Source: Glandiceps talaboti (Eukaryota > Hemichordata > Enteropneusta > Spengelidae). From it: a DNA stretch of 64,000 nucleotides. Made by a program: the position numbers and the translations under genes. The first letter of the stretch is position 1; each line of letters opens with the position of its first letter. Below the pieces are notes generated by a model, which saw only the letters and a program-made list of their open reading frames with translations, searched no databases and was not told where the DNA came from. This document shows positions 38,801 to 53,800 of this stretch, one piece after another. Where the stretch lies: positions 11,579,098-11,643,097 of the forward strand of contig NC_135560.1 of NCBI RefSeq assembly GCF_964340395.1, in the 5' to 3' direction.

Positions 38801-41800
38801 TGTGATGCTATGATCAATGAACATTGGGATGATGGCCACCATCGTGAAGGTGAGGCGTTCCCCTTTGAAGATTTGTTTGGGGCCATGACAGAATTTTTAG
38901 GCTTTGATATATTCAATCCTGAGGAAGTCTGTCCAGGTGTAATGGGTTTCCTGGAGGACAGAGGTACCAGTGTAGCCGACCACTTTGACGAATTCTTACA
39001 TGCCATGTTGGACTTTGTCATACATCTGGGAGCTGACCTGTGCCATAAAGGTGGTGAAGACAGTTGGAATTCATATAGCCATAAAGAAGAATGGACAGGT
39101 AGTCATCATGACAGTTGGGCAGACGAACCTGATATGAGCTATGGCCATGTGATGGGCATTGTTTTTACAGCCATAGGTGATTATGACAATACTGATGAGC
39201 TCTGTGAAGATGTCAAAGCAGCTGTGGAAGAAGGAGATGATGGTGATCGGCTACAAGACATGATTTCACATTTCAAAGAAAGAATCAAAGAAGGACTTCG
39301 TTTCGAAGCAACCTGCACAGAGATAATGGGTGAAATCAATGATGCTTTTAATGGTGATGTGAGTGAGATAGGCTATGACTCTATCGACCAGCTGTGTGCT
39401 GAAGTAGCTGCTGCAACTGTCCCCGGAGCCAGTCTAGATGTGGATATCAATGCATTTGATGTATCTTCCCTCTCTGACTTTGAGGAGATGATATTCAAAA
39501 GACCAGGTGAACTCTTGCCTGGGCTGAGGCTCTCTGATCTGATCAAAGTTGTAGGACACATGTGGAATGCAGACAACGTTTTTGAGGCTGCCAACGTATT
39601 TTGTAGTACAGTTGGTAAAGTACTCGGCATGGATGAGTTTGGAGGAGAAATGTTCAGGGAGATATGCCACATGCTGGGAGATGATGACATGGAAGGACTG
39701 AGAGAAGAATGTGATGCTATGATCAATGAACATTGGGATGATGGCCACCATCATGAAGGTGAGGCGTTCCCCTTTGAAGATTTGTTTGGGGCCATGACAG
39801 AATTTTTAGGCTTTGATATATTCAATCCTGAGGAAGTCTGTCCAGGTGTAATGGGTTTCCTGGAGGACAGAGGTACCAGTGTAGCCGACCACTTTGACGA
39901 ATTCTTACATGCCATGTTGGACTTTGTCATACATCTGGGAGCTGACCTGTGCCATAAAGGTGGTGAAGACAGTTGGAATTCATATAGCCATAAAGAAGAA
40001 TGGACAGGTAGTCATCATGACAGTTGGGCAGACGAACCTGATATGAGCTATGGCCATGTGATGGGCATTGTTTTTACAGCCATAGGTGATTATGACAATA
40101 CTGATGAGCTCTGTGAAGATGTCAAAGCAGCTGTGGAAGAAGGAGATGATGGTGATCGGCTACAAGACATGATTTCACATTTCAAAGAAAGAATCAAAGA
40201 AGGACTTCGTTTCGAAGCAACCTGCACAGAGATAATGGGTGAAATCAATGATGCTTTTAATGGTGATGTGAGTGAGATAGGCTATGACTCTATCGACCAG
40301 CTGTGTGCTGAAGTAGCTGCTGCAACTGTCCCCGGAGCCAGTCTAGATGTGGATATCAATGCATTTGATGTATCTTCCCTCTCTGACTTTGAGGAGATGA
40401 TATTCAAAAGACCAGGTGAACTCTTGCCTGGGCTGAGGCTCTCTGATCTGATCAAAGTTGTAGGACACATGTGGAATGCAGACAACGTTTTTGAGGCTGC
40501 CAACGTATTTTGTAGTACAGTTGGTAAAGTACTCGGCATGGATGAGTTTGGAGGAGAAATGTTCAGGGAGATATGCCACATGCTGGGAGATGATGACATG
40601 GAAGGACTGAGAGAAGAATGTGATGCTATGATCAATGAACATTGGGATGATGGCCACCATCATGAAGGTGAGGCGTTCCCCTTTGAAGATTTGTTTGGGG
40701 CCATGACAGAATTTTTAGGCTTTGATATATTCAATCCTGAGGAAGTCTGTCCAGGTGTAATGGGTTTCCTGGAGGACAGAGGTACCAGTGTAGCCGACCA
40801 CTTTGACGAATTCTTACATGCCATGTTGGACTTTGTCATACATCTGGGAGCTGACCTGTGCCATAAAGGTGGTGAAGACAGTTGGAATTCATATAGCCAT
40901 AAAGAAGAATGGACAGGTAGTCATCATGACAGTTGGGCAGACGAACCTGATATGAGCTATGGCCATGTGATGGGCATTGTTTTTACAGCCATAGGTGATT
41001 ATGACAATACTGATGAGCTCTGTGAAGATGTCAAAGCAGCTGTGGAAGAAGGAGATGATGGTGATCGGCTACAAGACATGATTTCACATTTCAAAGAAAG
41101 AATCAAAGAAGGACTTCGTTTCGAAGCAACCTGCACAGAGATAATGGGTGAAATCAATGATGCTTTTAATGGTGATGTGAGTGAGATAGGCTATGACTCT
41201 ATCGACCAGCTGTGTGCTGAAGTAGCTGCTGCAACTGTCCCCGGAGCCAGTCTAGATGTGGATATCAATGCATTTGATGTATCTTCCCTCTCTGACTTTG
41301 AGGAGATGATATTCAAAAGACCAGGTGAACTCTTGCCTGGGCTGAGGCTCTCTGATCTGATCAAAGTTGTAGGACACATGTGGAATGCAGACAACGTTTT
41401 TGAGGCTGCCAACGTATTTTGTAGTACAGTTGGTAAAGTACTCGGCATGGATGAGTTTGGAGGAGAAATGTTCAGGGAGATATGCCACATGCTGGGAGAT
41501 GATGACATGGAAGGACTGAGAGAAGAATGTGATGCTATGATCAATGAACATTGGGATGATGGCCACCATCGTGAAGGTGAGGCGTTCCCCTTTGAAGATT
41601 TGTTTGGGGCCATGACAGAATTTTTAGGCTTTGATATATTCAATCCTGAGGAAGTCTGTCCAGGTGTAATGGGTTTCCTGGAGGACAGAGGTACCAGTGT
41701 AGCCGACCACTTTGACGAATTCTTACATGCCATGTTGGACTTTGTCATACATCTGGGAGCTGACCTGTGCCATAAAGGTGGTGAAGACAGTTGGAATTCA

Positions 41801-44800
41801 TATAGCCATAAAGAAGAATGGACAGGTAGTCATCATGACAGTTGGGCAGACGAACCTGATATGAGCTATGGCCATGTGATGGGCATTGTTTTTACAGCCA
41901 TAGGTGATTATGACAATACTGATGAGCTCTGTGAAGATGTCAAAGCAGCTGTGGAAGAAGGAGATGATGGTGATCGGCTACAAGACATGATTTCACATTT
42001 CAAAGAAAGAATCAAAGAAGGACTTCGTTTCGAAGCAACCTGCACAGAGATAATGGGTGAAATCAATGATGCTTTTAATGGTGATGTGAGTGAGATAGGC
42101 TATGACTCTATCGACCAGCTGTGTGCTGAAGTAGCTGCTGCAACTGTCCCCGGAGCCAGTCTAGATGTGGATATCAATGCATTTGATGTATCTTCCCTCT
42201 CTGACTTTGAGGAGATGATATTCAAAAGACCAGGTGAACTCTTGCCTGGGCTGAGGCTCTCTGATCTGATCAAAGTTGTAGGACACATGTGGAATGCAGA
42301 CAACGTTTTTGAGGCTGCCAACGTATTTTGTAGTACAGTTGGTAAAGTACTCGGCATGGATGAGTTTGGAGGAGAAATGTTCAGGGAGATATGCCACATG
42401 CTGGGAGATGATGACATGGAAGGACTGAGAGAAGAATGTGATGCTATGATCAATGAACATTGGGATGATGGCCACCATCATGAAGGTGAGGCGTTCCCCT
42501 TTGAAGATTTGTTTGGGGCCATGACAGAATTTTTAGGCTTTGATATATTCAATCCTGAGGAAGTCTGTCCAGGTGTAATGGGTTTCCTGGAGGACAGAGG
42601 TACCAGTGTAGCCGACCACTTTGACGAATTCTTACATGCCATGTTGGACTTTGTCATACATCTGGGAGCTGACCTGTGCCATAAAGGTGGTGAAGACAGT
42701 TGGAATTCATATAGCCATAAAGAAGAATGGACAGGTAGTCATCATGACAGTTGGGCAGACGAACCTGATATGAGCTATGGCCATGTGATGGGCATTGTTT
42801 TTACAGCCATAGGTGATTATGACAATACTGATGAGCTCTGTGAAGATGTCAAAGCAGCTGTGGAAGAAGGAGATGATGGTGATCGGCTACAAGACATGAT
42901 TTCACATTTCAAAGAAAGAATCAAAGAAGGACTTCGTTTCGAAGCAACCTGCACAGAGATAATGGGTGAAATCAATGATGCTTTTAATGGTGATGTGAGT
43001 GAGATAGGCTATGACTCTATCGACCAGCTGTGTGCTGAAGTAGCTGCTGCAACTGTCCCCGGAGCCAGTCTAGATGTGGATATCAATGCATTTGATGTAT
43101 CTTCCCTCTCTGACTTTGAGGAGATGATATTCAAAAGACCAGGTGAACTCTTGCCTGGGCTGAGGCTCTCTGATCTGATCAAAGTTGTAGGACACATGTG
43201 GAATGCAGACAACGTTTTTGAGGCTGCCAACGTATTTTGTAGTACAGTTGGTAAAGTACTCGGCATGGATGAGTTTGGAGGAGAAATGTTCAGGGAGATA
43301 TGCCACATGCTGGGAGATGATGACATGGAAGGACTGAGAGAAGAATGTGATGCTATGATCAATGAACATTGGGATGATGGCCACCATCGTGAAGGTGAGG
43401 CGTTCCCCTTTGAAGATTTGTTTGGGGCCATGACAGAATTTTTAGGCTTTGATATATTCAATCCTGAGGAAGTCTGTCCAGGTGTAATGGGTTTCCTGGA
43501 GGACAGAGGTACCAGTGTAGCCGACCACTTTGACGAATTCTTACATGCCATGTTGGACTTTGTCATACATCTGGGAGCTGACCTGTGCCATAAAGGTGGT
43601 GAAGACAGTTGGAATTCATATAGCCATAAAGAAGAATGGACAGGTAGTCATCATGACAGTTGGGCAGACGAACCTGATATGAGCTATGGCCATGTGATGG
43701 GCATTGTTTTTACAGCCATAGGTGATTATGACAATACTGATGAGCTCTGTGAAGATGTCAAAGCAGCTGTGGAAGAAGGAGATGATGGTGATCGGCTACA
43801 AGACATGATTTCACATTTCAAAGAAAGAATCAAAGAAGGACTTCGTTTCGAAGCAACCTGCACAGAGATAATGGGTGAAATCAATGATGCTTTTAATGGT
43901 GATGTGAGTGAGATAGGCTATGACTCTATCGACCAGCTGTGTGCTGAAGTAGCTGCTGCAACTGTCCCCGGAGCCAGTCTAGATGTGGATATCAATGCAT
44001 TTGATGTATCTTCCCTCTCTGACTTTGAGGAGATGATATTCAAAAGACCAGGTGAACTCTTGCCTGGGCTGAGGCTCTCTGATCTGATCAAAGTTGTAGG
44101 ACACATGTGGAATGCAGACAACGTTTTTGAGGCTGCCAACGTATTTTGTAGTACAGTTGGTAAAGTACTCGGCATGGATGAGTTTGGAGGAGAAATGTTC
44201 AGGGAGATATGCCACATGCTGGGAGATGATGACATGGAAGGACTGAGAGAAGAATGTGATGCTATGATCAATGAACATTGGGATGATGGCCACCATCATG
44301 AAGGTGAGGCGTTCCCCTTTGAAGATTTGTTTGGGGCCATGACAGAATTTTTAGGCTTTGATATATTCAATCCTGAGGAAGTCTGTCCAGGTGTAATGGG
44401 TTTCCTGGAGGACAGAGGTACCAGTGTAGCCGACCACTTTGACGAATTCTTACATGCCATGTTGGACTTTGTCATACATCTGGGAGCTGACCTGTGCCAT
44501 AAAGGTGGTGAAGACAGTTGGAATTCATATAGCCATAAAGAAGAATGGACAGGTAGTCATCATGACAGTTGGGCAGACGAACCTGATATGAGCTATGGCC
44601 ATGTGATGGGCATTGTTTTTACAGCCATAGGTGATTATGACAATACTGATGAGCTCTGTGAAGATGTCAAAGCAGCTGTGGAAGAAGGAGATGATGGTGA
44701 TCGGCTACAAGACATGATTTCACATTTCAAAGAAAGAATCAAAGAAGGACTTCGTTTCGAAGCAACCTGCACAGAGATAATGGGTGAAATCAATGATGCT

Positions 44801-47800
44801 TTTAATGGTGATGTGAGTGAGATAGGCTATGACTCTATCGACCAGCTGTGTGCTGAAGTAGCTGCTGCAACTGTCCCCGGAGCCAGTCTAGATGTGGATA
44901 TCAATGCATTTGATGTATCTTCCCTCTCTGACTTTGAGGAGATGATATTCAAAAGACCAGGTGAACTCTTGCCTGGGCTGAGGCTCTCTGATCTGATCAA
45001 AGTTGTAGGACACATGTGGAATGCAGACAACGTTTTTGAGGCTGCCAACGTATTTTGTAGTACAGTTGGTAAAGTACTCGGCATGGATGAGTTTGGAGGA
45101 GAAATGTTCAGGGAGATATGCCACATGCTGGGAGATGATGACATGGAAGGACTGAGAGAAGAATGTGATGCTATGATCAATGAACATTGGGATGATGGCC
45201 ACCATCATGAAGGTGAGGAGTTCCCCTTTGAAGATTTGTTTGGGGCCATGACAGAATTTTTAGGCTTTGATATATTCAATCCTGAGGAAGTCTGTCCAGG
45301 TGTAATGGGTTTCCTGGAGGACAGAGGTACCAGTGTAGCCGACCACTTTGACGAATTCTTACATGCCATGTTGGACTTTGTCATACATCTGGGAGCTGAC
45401 CTGTGCCATAAAGGTGGTGAAGACAGTTGGAATTCATATAGCCATAAAGAAGAATGGACAGGTAGTCATCATGACAGTTGGGCAGACGAACCTGATATGA
45501 GCTATGGCCATGTGATGGGCATTGTTTTTACAGCCATAGGTGATTATGACAATACTGATGAGCTCTGTGAAGATGTCAAAGCAGCTGTGGAAGAAGGAGA
45601 TGATGGTGATCGGCTACAAGACATGATTTCACATTTCAAAGAAAGAATCAAAGAAGGACTTCGTTTCGAAGCAACCTGCACAGAGATAATGGGTGAAATC
45701 AATGATGCTTTTAATGGTGATGTGAGTGAGATAGGCTATGACTCTATCGACCAGCTGTGTGCTGAAGTAGCTGCTGCAACTGTCCCCGGAGCCAGTCTAG
45801 ATGTGGATATCAATGCATTTGATGTATCTTCCCTCTCTGACTTTGAGGAGATGATATTCAAAAGACCAGGTGAACTCTTGCCTGGGCTGAGGCTCTCTGA
45901 TCTGATCAAAGTTGTAGGACACATGTGGAATGCAGACAACGTTTTTGAGGCTGCCAACGTATTTTGTAGTACAGTTGGTAAAGTACTCGGCATGGATGAG
46001 TTTGGAGGAGAAATGTTCAGGGAGATATGCCACATGCTGGGAGATGATGACATGGAAGGACTGAGAGAAGAATGTGATGCTATGATCAATGAACATTGGG
46101 ATGATGGCCACCATCATGAAGGTGAGGAGTTCCCCTTTGAAGATTTGTTTGGGGCCATGACAGAATTTTTAGGCTTTGATATATTCAATCCTGAGGAAGT
46201 CTGTCCAGGTGTAATGGGTTTCCTGGAGGACAGAGGTACCAGTGTAGCCGACCACTTTGACGAATTCTTACATGCCATGTTGGACTTTGTCATACATCTG
46301 GGAGCTGACCTGTGCCATAAAGGTGGTGAAGACAGTTGGAATTCATATAGCCATAAAGAAGAATGGACAGGTAGTCATCATGACAGTTGGGCAGACGAAC
46401 CTGATATGAGCTATGGCCATGTGATGGGCATTGTTTTTACAGCCATAGGTGATTATGACAATACTGATGAGCTCTGTGAAGATGTCAAAGCAGCTGTGGA
46501 AGAAGGAGATGATGGTGATCGGCTACAAGACATGATTTCACATTTCAAAGAAAGAATCAAAGAAGGACTTCGTTTCGAAGCAACCTGCACAGAGATAATG
46601 GGTGAAATCAATGATGCTTTTAATGGTGATGTGAGTGAGATAGGCTATGACTCTATCGACCAGCTGTGTGCTGAAGTAGCTGCTGCAACTGTCCCCGGAG
46701 CCAGTCTAGATGTGGATATCAATGCATTTGATGTATCTTCCCTCTCTGACTTTGAGGAGATGATATTCAAAAGACCAGGTGAACTCTTGCCTGGGCTGAG
46801 GCTCTCTGATCTGATCAAAGTTGTAGGACACATGTGGAATGCAGACAGCGTTTTTGAGGCTGCCAACGTATTTTGTAGTACAGTTGGTAATGTACTCGGC
46901 ATGGATGAGTTTGGAGGAGAAATGTTCAGGGAGATATGCCACATGCTGGGAGATGATGACATGGAAGGACTGAGAGAAGAATGTGATGCTATGATCAATG
47001 AACATTGGGATGATGGCCACCATCATGAAGGTGAGGAGTTCCCCTTTGAAGATTTGTTTGGGGCCATGACAGAATTTTTAGGCTTTGATATATTCAATCC
47101 TGAGGAAGTCTGTCCAGGTGTAATGGGTTTCCTGGAGGACAGAGGTACCAGTGTAGCCGACCACTTTGACGAATTCTTACATGCCATGTTGGACTTTGTC
47201 ATACATCTGGGAGCTGACCTGTGCCATAAAGGTGGTGAAGACAGTTGGAATTCATATAGCCATAAAGAAGAATGGACAGGTAGTCATCATGACAGTTGGG
47301 CAGACGAACCTGATATGAGCTATGGCCATGTGATGGGCATTGTTTTTACAGCCATAGGTGATTATGACAATACTGATGAGCTCTGTGAAGATGTCAAAGC
47401 AGCTGTGGAAGAAGGAGATGACGGTGATCGGCTACAAGACATGATTTCACATTTCAAAGAAAGAATCAAAGAAGGACTTCGTTTCGAAGCAACCTGCACA
47501 GAGATAATGGGTGAAATCAATGATGCTTTTAATGGTGATGTGAGTGAGATAGGCTATGACTCTATCGACCAGCTGTGTGCTGAAGTAGCTGCTGCAACTG
47601 TCCCCGGAGCCAGTCTAGATGTGGATATCAATGCATTTGATGTATCTTCCCTCTCTGACTTTGAGGAGATGATATTCAAAAGACCAGGTGAACTCTTGCC
47701 TGGGCTGAGGCTCTCTGATCTGATCAAAGTTGTAGGACACATGTGGAATGCAGACAACGTTTTTGAGGCTGCCAACGTATTTTGTAGTACAGTTGGTAAA

Positions 47801-50800
47801 GTACTCGGCATGGATGAGTTTGGAGGAGAAATGTTCAGGGAGATATGCCACATGCTGGGAGATGATGACATGGAAGGACTGAGAGAAGAATGTGATGCTA
47901 TGATCAATGCACATTGGGATGATGGCCACCATCATGAAGGTGAGGCGTTCCCCTTTGAAGATTTGTTTGGGGCCATGACAGAATTTTTAGGCTTTGATAT
48001 ATTCAATCCTGAGGAAGTCTGTCCAGGTGTAATGGGTTTCCTGGAGGACAGAGGTACCAGTGTAGCCGACCACTTTGACGAATTCTTACATGCCATGTTG
48101 GACTTTGTCATACATCTGGGAGCTGACCTGTGCCATAAAGGAGGTGAAGACAGTTGGAATTCATATAGCCATAAAGAAGAATGGACAGGTAGTCATCATG
48201 ACAGTTGGGCAGACGAACCTGATATGAGCTATGGCCATGTGATGGGCATTGTTTTTACAGCCATAGGTGATTATGACAATACAGATGAGCTCTGTGAAGA
48301 TGTCAAAGCAGCTGTGGAAGAAGGAGATGATGGTGATCGGCTACAAGACATGATTTCACATTTCAAAGAAAGAATCAAAGAAGGACTTCGTTTCGAAGCA
48401 ACCTGCACAGAGATAATGGGTGAAATCAATGATGCTTTTAATGGTGATGTGAGTGAGATAGGCTATGACTCTATCGACCAGCTGTGTGCTGAAGTAGCTG
48501 CTGCAACTGTCCCCGGAGCCAGTCTAGATGTGGATATCAATGCATTTGATGTATCTTCCCTCTCTGACTTTGAGGAGATGATATTCAAAAGACCAGGTGA
48601 ACTCTTGCCTGGGCTGAGGCTCTCTGATCTGATCAAAGTTGTAGGACACATGTGGAATGCAGACAGCGTTTTTGAGGCTGCCAACGTATTTTGTAGTACA
48701 GTTGGTAATGTACTCGGCATGGATGAGTTTGGAGGAGAAATGTTCAGGGAGATATGCCACATGCTGGGAGATGATGACATGGAAGGACTGAGAGAAGAAT
48801 GTGATGCTATGATCAATGAACATTGGGATGATGGCCACCATCATGAAGGTGAGGAGTTCCCCTTTGAAGATTTGTTTGGGGCCATGACAGAATTTTTAGG
48901 CTTTGATATATTCAATCCTGAGGAAGTCTGTCCAGGTGTAATGGGTTTCCTGGAGGACAGAGGTACCAGTGTAGCCGACCACTTTGACGAATTCTTACAT
49001 GCCATGTTGGACTTTGTCATACATCTGGGAGCTGACCTGTGCCATAAAGGTGGTGAAGACAGTTGGAATTCATATAGCCATAAAGAAGAATGGACAGGTA
49101 GTCATCATGACAGTTGGGCAGACGAACCTGATATGAGCTATGGCCATGTGATGGGCATTGTTTTTACAGCCATAGGTGATTATGACAATACTGATGAGCT
49201 CTGTGAAGATGTCAAAGCAGCTGTGGAAGAAGGAGATGACGGTGATCGGCTACAAGACATGATTTCACATTTCAAAGAAAGAATCAAAGAAGGACTTCGT
49301 TTCGAAGCAACCTGCACAGAGATAATGGGTGAAATCAATGATGCTTTTAATGGTGATGTGAGTGAGATAGGCTATGACTCTATCGACCAGCTGTGTGCTG
49401 AAGTAGCTGCTGCAACAGTCCCCGGAGCTAGTCTAGATGTGGATATCAACGCATTTGATGTATCTTCCCTCTCTGACTTTGAGGAGATGATATTCAAAAG
49501 ACCAGGTGAACTCTTGCCTGGGCTGAGGCTCTCTGATCTGATCAAAGTTGTAGGACACATGTGGAATGCAGACAGCGTTTTTGAGGCTGCCAACGTATTT
49601 TGTAGTACAGTTGGTAATGTACTCGGCATGGATGAGTTTGGAGGAGAAATGTTCAGGGAGATATGCCACATGCTGGGAGATGATGACATGGAAGGACTGA
49701 GAGAAGAATGTGATGCTATGATCAATGAACATTGGGATGATGGCCACCATCATGAAGGTGAGGAGTTCCCCTTTGAAGATTTGTTTGGGGCCATGACAGA
49801 ATTTTTAGGCTTTGATATATTCAATCCTGAGGAAGTCTGTCCAGGTGTAATGGGTTTCCTGGAGGACAGAGGTACCAGTGTAGCCGACCACTTTGACGAA
49901 TTCTTACATGCCATGTTGGACTTTGTCATACATCTGGGAGCTGACCTGTGCCATAAAGGTGGTGAAGACAGTTGGAATTCATATAGCCATAAAGAAGAAT
50001 GGACAGGTAGTCATCATGACAGTTGGGCAGACGAACCTGATATGAGCTATGGCCATGTGATGGGCATTGTTTTTACAGCCATAGGTGATTATGACAATAC
50101 TGATGAGCTCTGTGAAGATGTCAAAGCAGCTGTGGAAGAAGGAGATGACGGTGATCGGCTACAAGACATGATTTCACATTTCAAAGAAAGAATCAAAGAA
50201 GGACTTCGTTTCGAAGCAACCTGCACAGAGATAATGGGTGAAATCAATGATGCTTTTAATGGTGATGTGAGTGAGATAGGCTATGACTCTATCGACCAGC
50301 TGTGTGCTGAAGTAGCTGCTGCAACAGTCCCCGGAGCTAGTCTAGATGTGGATATCAACGCATTTGATGTATCTTCCCTCTCTGACTTTGAGGAGATGAT
50401 ATTCAAAAGACCAGGTGAACTCTTGCCTGGGCTGAGGCTCTCTGATCTGATCAAAGTTGTAGGACACATGTGGAATGCAGACAGCGTTTTTGAGGCTGCC
50501 AACGTATTTTGTAGTACAGTTGGTAATGTACTCGGCATGGATGAGTTTGGAGGAGAAATGTTCAGGGAGATATGCCACGTGCTGGGAGATGATGACATGG
50601 AAGGACTGAGAGAAGAATGTGATGCTATGATCAATGAACATTGGGATGATGGCCACCATCATGAAGGTGAGGAGTTCCCCTTTGAAGATTTGTTTGGGGC
50701 CATGACAGAATTTTTAGGCTTTGATATATTCAATCCTGAGGAAGTCTGTCCAGGTGTAATGGGTTTCCTGGAGGACAGAGGTACCAGTGTAGCCGACCAC

Positions 50801-53800
50801 TTTGACGAATTCTTACATGCCATGTTGGACTTTGTCATACATCTGGGAGCTGACCTGTGCCATAAAGGTGGTGAAGACAGTTGGAATTCATATAGCCATA
50901 AAGAAGAATGGACAGGTAGTCATCATGACAGTTGGGCAGACGAACCTGATATGAGCTATGGCCATGTGATGGGCATTGTTTTTACAGCCATAGGTGATTA
51001 TGACAATACTGATGAGCTCTGTGAAGATGTCAAAGCAGCTGTGGAAGAAGGAGATGATGGTGATCGGCTACAAGACATGATTTCACATTTCAAAGAAAGA
51101 ATCAAAGAAGGACTTCGTTTCGAAGCAACCTGCACAGAGATAATGGGTGAAATCAATGATGCTTTTAATGGTGATGTGAGTGAGATAGGCTATGACTCTA
51201 TCGACCAGCTGTGTGCTGAAGTAGCTGCTGCAACTGTCCCCGGAGCCAGTCTAGATGTGGATATCAATGCATTTGATGTATCTTCCCTCTCTGACTTTGA
51301 GGAGATGATATTCAAAAGACCAGGTGAACTCTTGCCTGGGCTGAGGCTCTCTGATCTGATCAAAGTTGTAGGACACATGTGGAATGCAGACAACGTTTTT
51401 GAGGCTGCCAACGTATTTTGTAGTACAGTTGGTAAAGTACTCGGCATGGATGAGTTTGGAGGAGAAATGTTCAGGGAGATATGCCACATGCTGGGAGATG
51501 ATGACATGGAAGGACTGAGAGAAGAATGTGATGCTATGATCAATGAACATTGGGATGATGGCCACCATCATGAAGGTGAGGAGTTCCCCTTTGAAGATTT
51601 GTTTGGGGCCATGACAGAATTTTTAGGCTTTGATATATTCAATCCTGAGGAAGTCTGTCCAGGTGTAATGGGTTTCCTGGAGGACAGAGGTACCAGTGTA
51701 GCCGACCACTTTGACGAATTCTTACATGCCATGTTGGACTTTGTCATACATCTGGGAGCTGACCTGTGCCATAAAGGTGGTGAAGACAGTTGGAATTCAT
51801 ATAGCCATAAAGAAGAATGGACAGGTAGTCATCATGACAGTTGGGCAGACGAACCTGATATGAGCTATGGCCATGTGATGGGCATTGTTTTTACAGCCAT
51901 AGGTGATTATGACAATACTGATGAGCTCTGTGAAGATGTCGAAGCAGCTGTGGAAGAAGGAGATGATGGTGATCTGCTACAAGACATGATTTCACATTTC
52001 AAAGAAAGAATCAAAGAAGGACTTCGTTTCGAAGCAACCTGCACAGAGATAATGGGTGAAATCAATGATGCTTTTAATGGTGATGTGAGTGAGATAGGCT
52101 ATGACTCTATCGACCAGCTGTGTGCTGAAGTAGCTGCTGCATCTGTCCCCGGAGCCAGTCTAGATGTGGATATCAATGCATTTGATGTATCTTCCCTCTC
52201 TGACTTTGAGGAGATGATATTCAAAAGACCAGGTGAACTCTTGCCTGGGCTGAGGCTCTCTGATCTGATCAAAGTTGTAGGACACATGTGGAATGCAGAC
52301 AACGTTTTTGAGGCTGCCAACGTATTTTGTAGTACAGTTGGTAAAGTACTCGGCATGGATGAGTTTGGAGGAGAAATGTTCAGGGAGATATGCCACATGC
52401 TGGGAGATGATGACATGGAGGGACTGAGAGAAGAATGTGATGCTATGATCAATGAACATTGGGATAGTGTTTCTGAAAGAACATCTGGATCTATGTGGAT
52501 GGGGATGAAAAATTATGAATCATCATCTTGGCTAAATCCTAGTAGTGATGTGACGTCTGATTTTAAGCCATCACACTGGTTCGGATCAAGAAGTTCCGAG
52601 TCATCTGGAGGACAAGGTAAATCATCCTGGCATCAGTCATCTTGGTCTGATGAACATAGCAGTGATATGTCGTCAGGCTTCAAGCTATCACATTGGTTTG
52701 GATCAAGAGGTTCTGAGTCATCTGGAGGAGAAGGCAAATCATCTTGGCGTCAGCCCTCTTGGTCTGAAGCTAGCAGTGATATCTCTTCAGGCTTCAAACC
52801 ATCACACTGGTTTGAATCAAGAGGTTCTGAGTCATCTGGAGGACAAGGTAAATCATCCTGGCGTCAGTCATCTTGGTCTGAAGCTAGCAGTGATATGTCT
52901 CCAGGCTTCAAGCCATCACACTGGTTCGGATCAAGAGGTTCTGAGTCATCTGGAGGAGAAGGTAAATCATCCTGGCGTCAGTCATCTTGGTCTGATGAAC
53001 ATAGCAGTGATATGTCTTCAGGCTTCAAGCTATCACACTGGTTTGGATCAAGAGGTTCTGAGTCATCTGGAGGACAAGGTAAATCATCCTGGCGTCAGTC
53101 ATCTTGGTCTGATGAACATAGCAGTGATATGTCTTCAGGCTTCAAGCCATCACACTGGTTTGGATCAATTGGTTCTGAGTCATCTGGAGGACAAGGTAAA
53201 TCATCCTGGCGTCAGTCATCTTGGTCTGATGAACATAGCAGTGATATGTCTTCAGGCTTCAAGCTATCACACTGGTTTGGATCAAGAGGTTCTGAGTCAT
53301 CTGGAGGAGAAGGCAAATCATCTTGGCGTCAGCCCTCTTGGTCTGAAGCTAGCAGTGATATCTCTTCAGGCTTCAAGCCATCGCACTGGTTCGGATCAAG
53401 AGGTTCTGAGTCATCTGGAGGACAAGGTAAATCATCCTGGCGTCAGCCCTCTTGGTCTGAAGCTAGCAGTGATATGTCTTCAGGTTTCAAGCCATCACAC
53501 TGGTTTGGATCAAGAGGTTCTGAGTCATCTGGACAAGTCAAATCATCGTGGCATCAGCCCTCTTTGTCTGAAGCTAGCAGTGATATGTCTTCAGGCTTCA
53601 AGCCATCACACTGGTTTGGATCAAGAGGTTCTGAGTCATCTGGAGGACAAGGTAAATCATCCTGGCGTCAGTCATCTTGGTCTGAAGATAGCAGTGGTAT
53701 GTCATCATTCTTTAGAACATCACACTGGTTTGGATCAAGAAGTTCTGAGTCATCTGGAAGGGAAGGCCGATCATCTTGGAGTGACTTATCTTGGTCTAAT

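Noticed and set aside
33395-52465. CRISPR-like or centromeric satellite interpretation of the 909-bp array
   Set aside because: There are no spacers, the period is an exact multiple of three, and the array is fully open in one frame between a signal peptide and spliced downstream exons.
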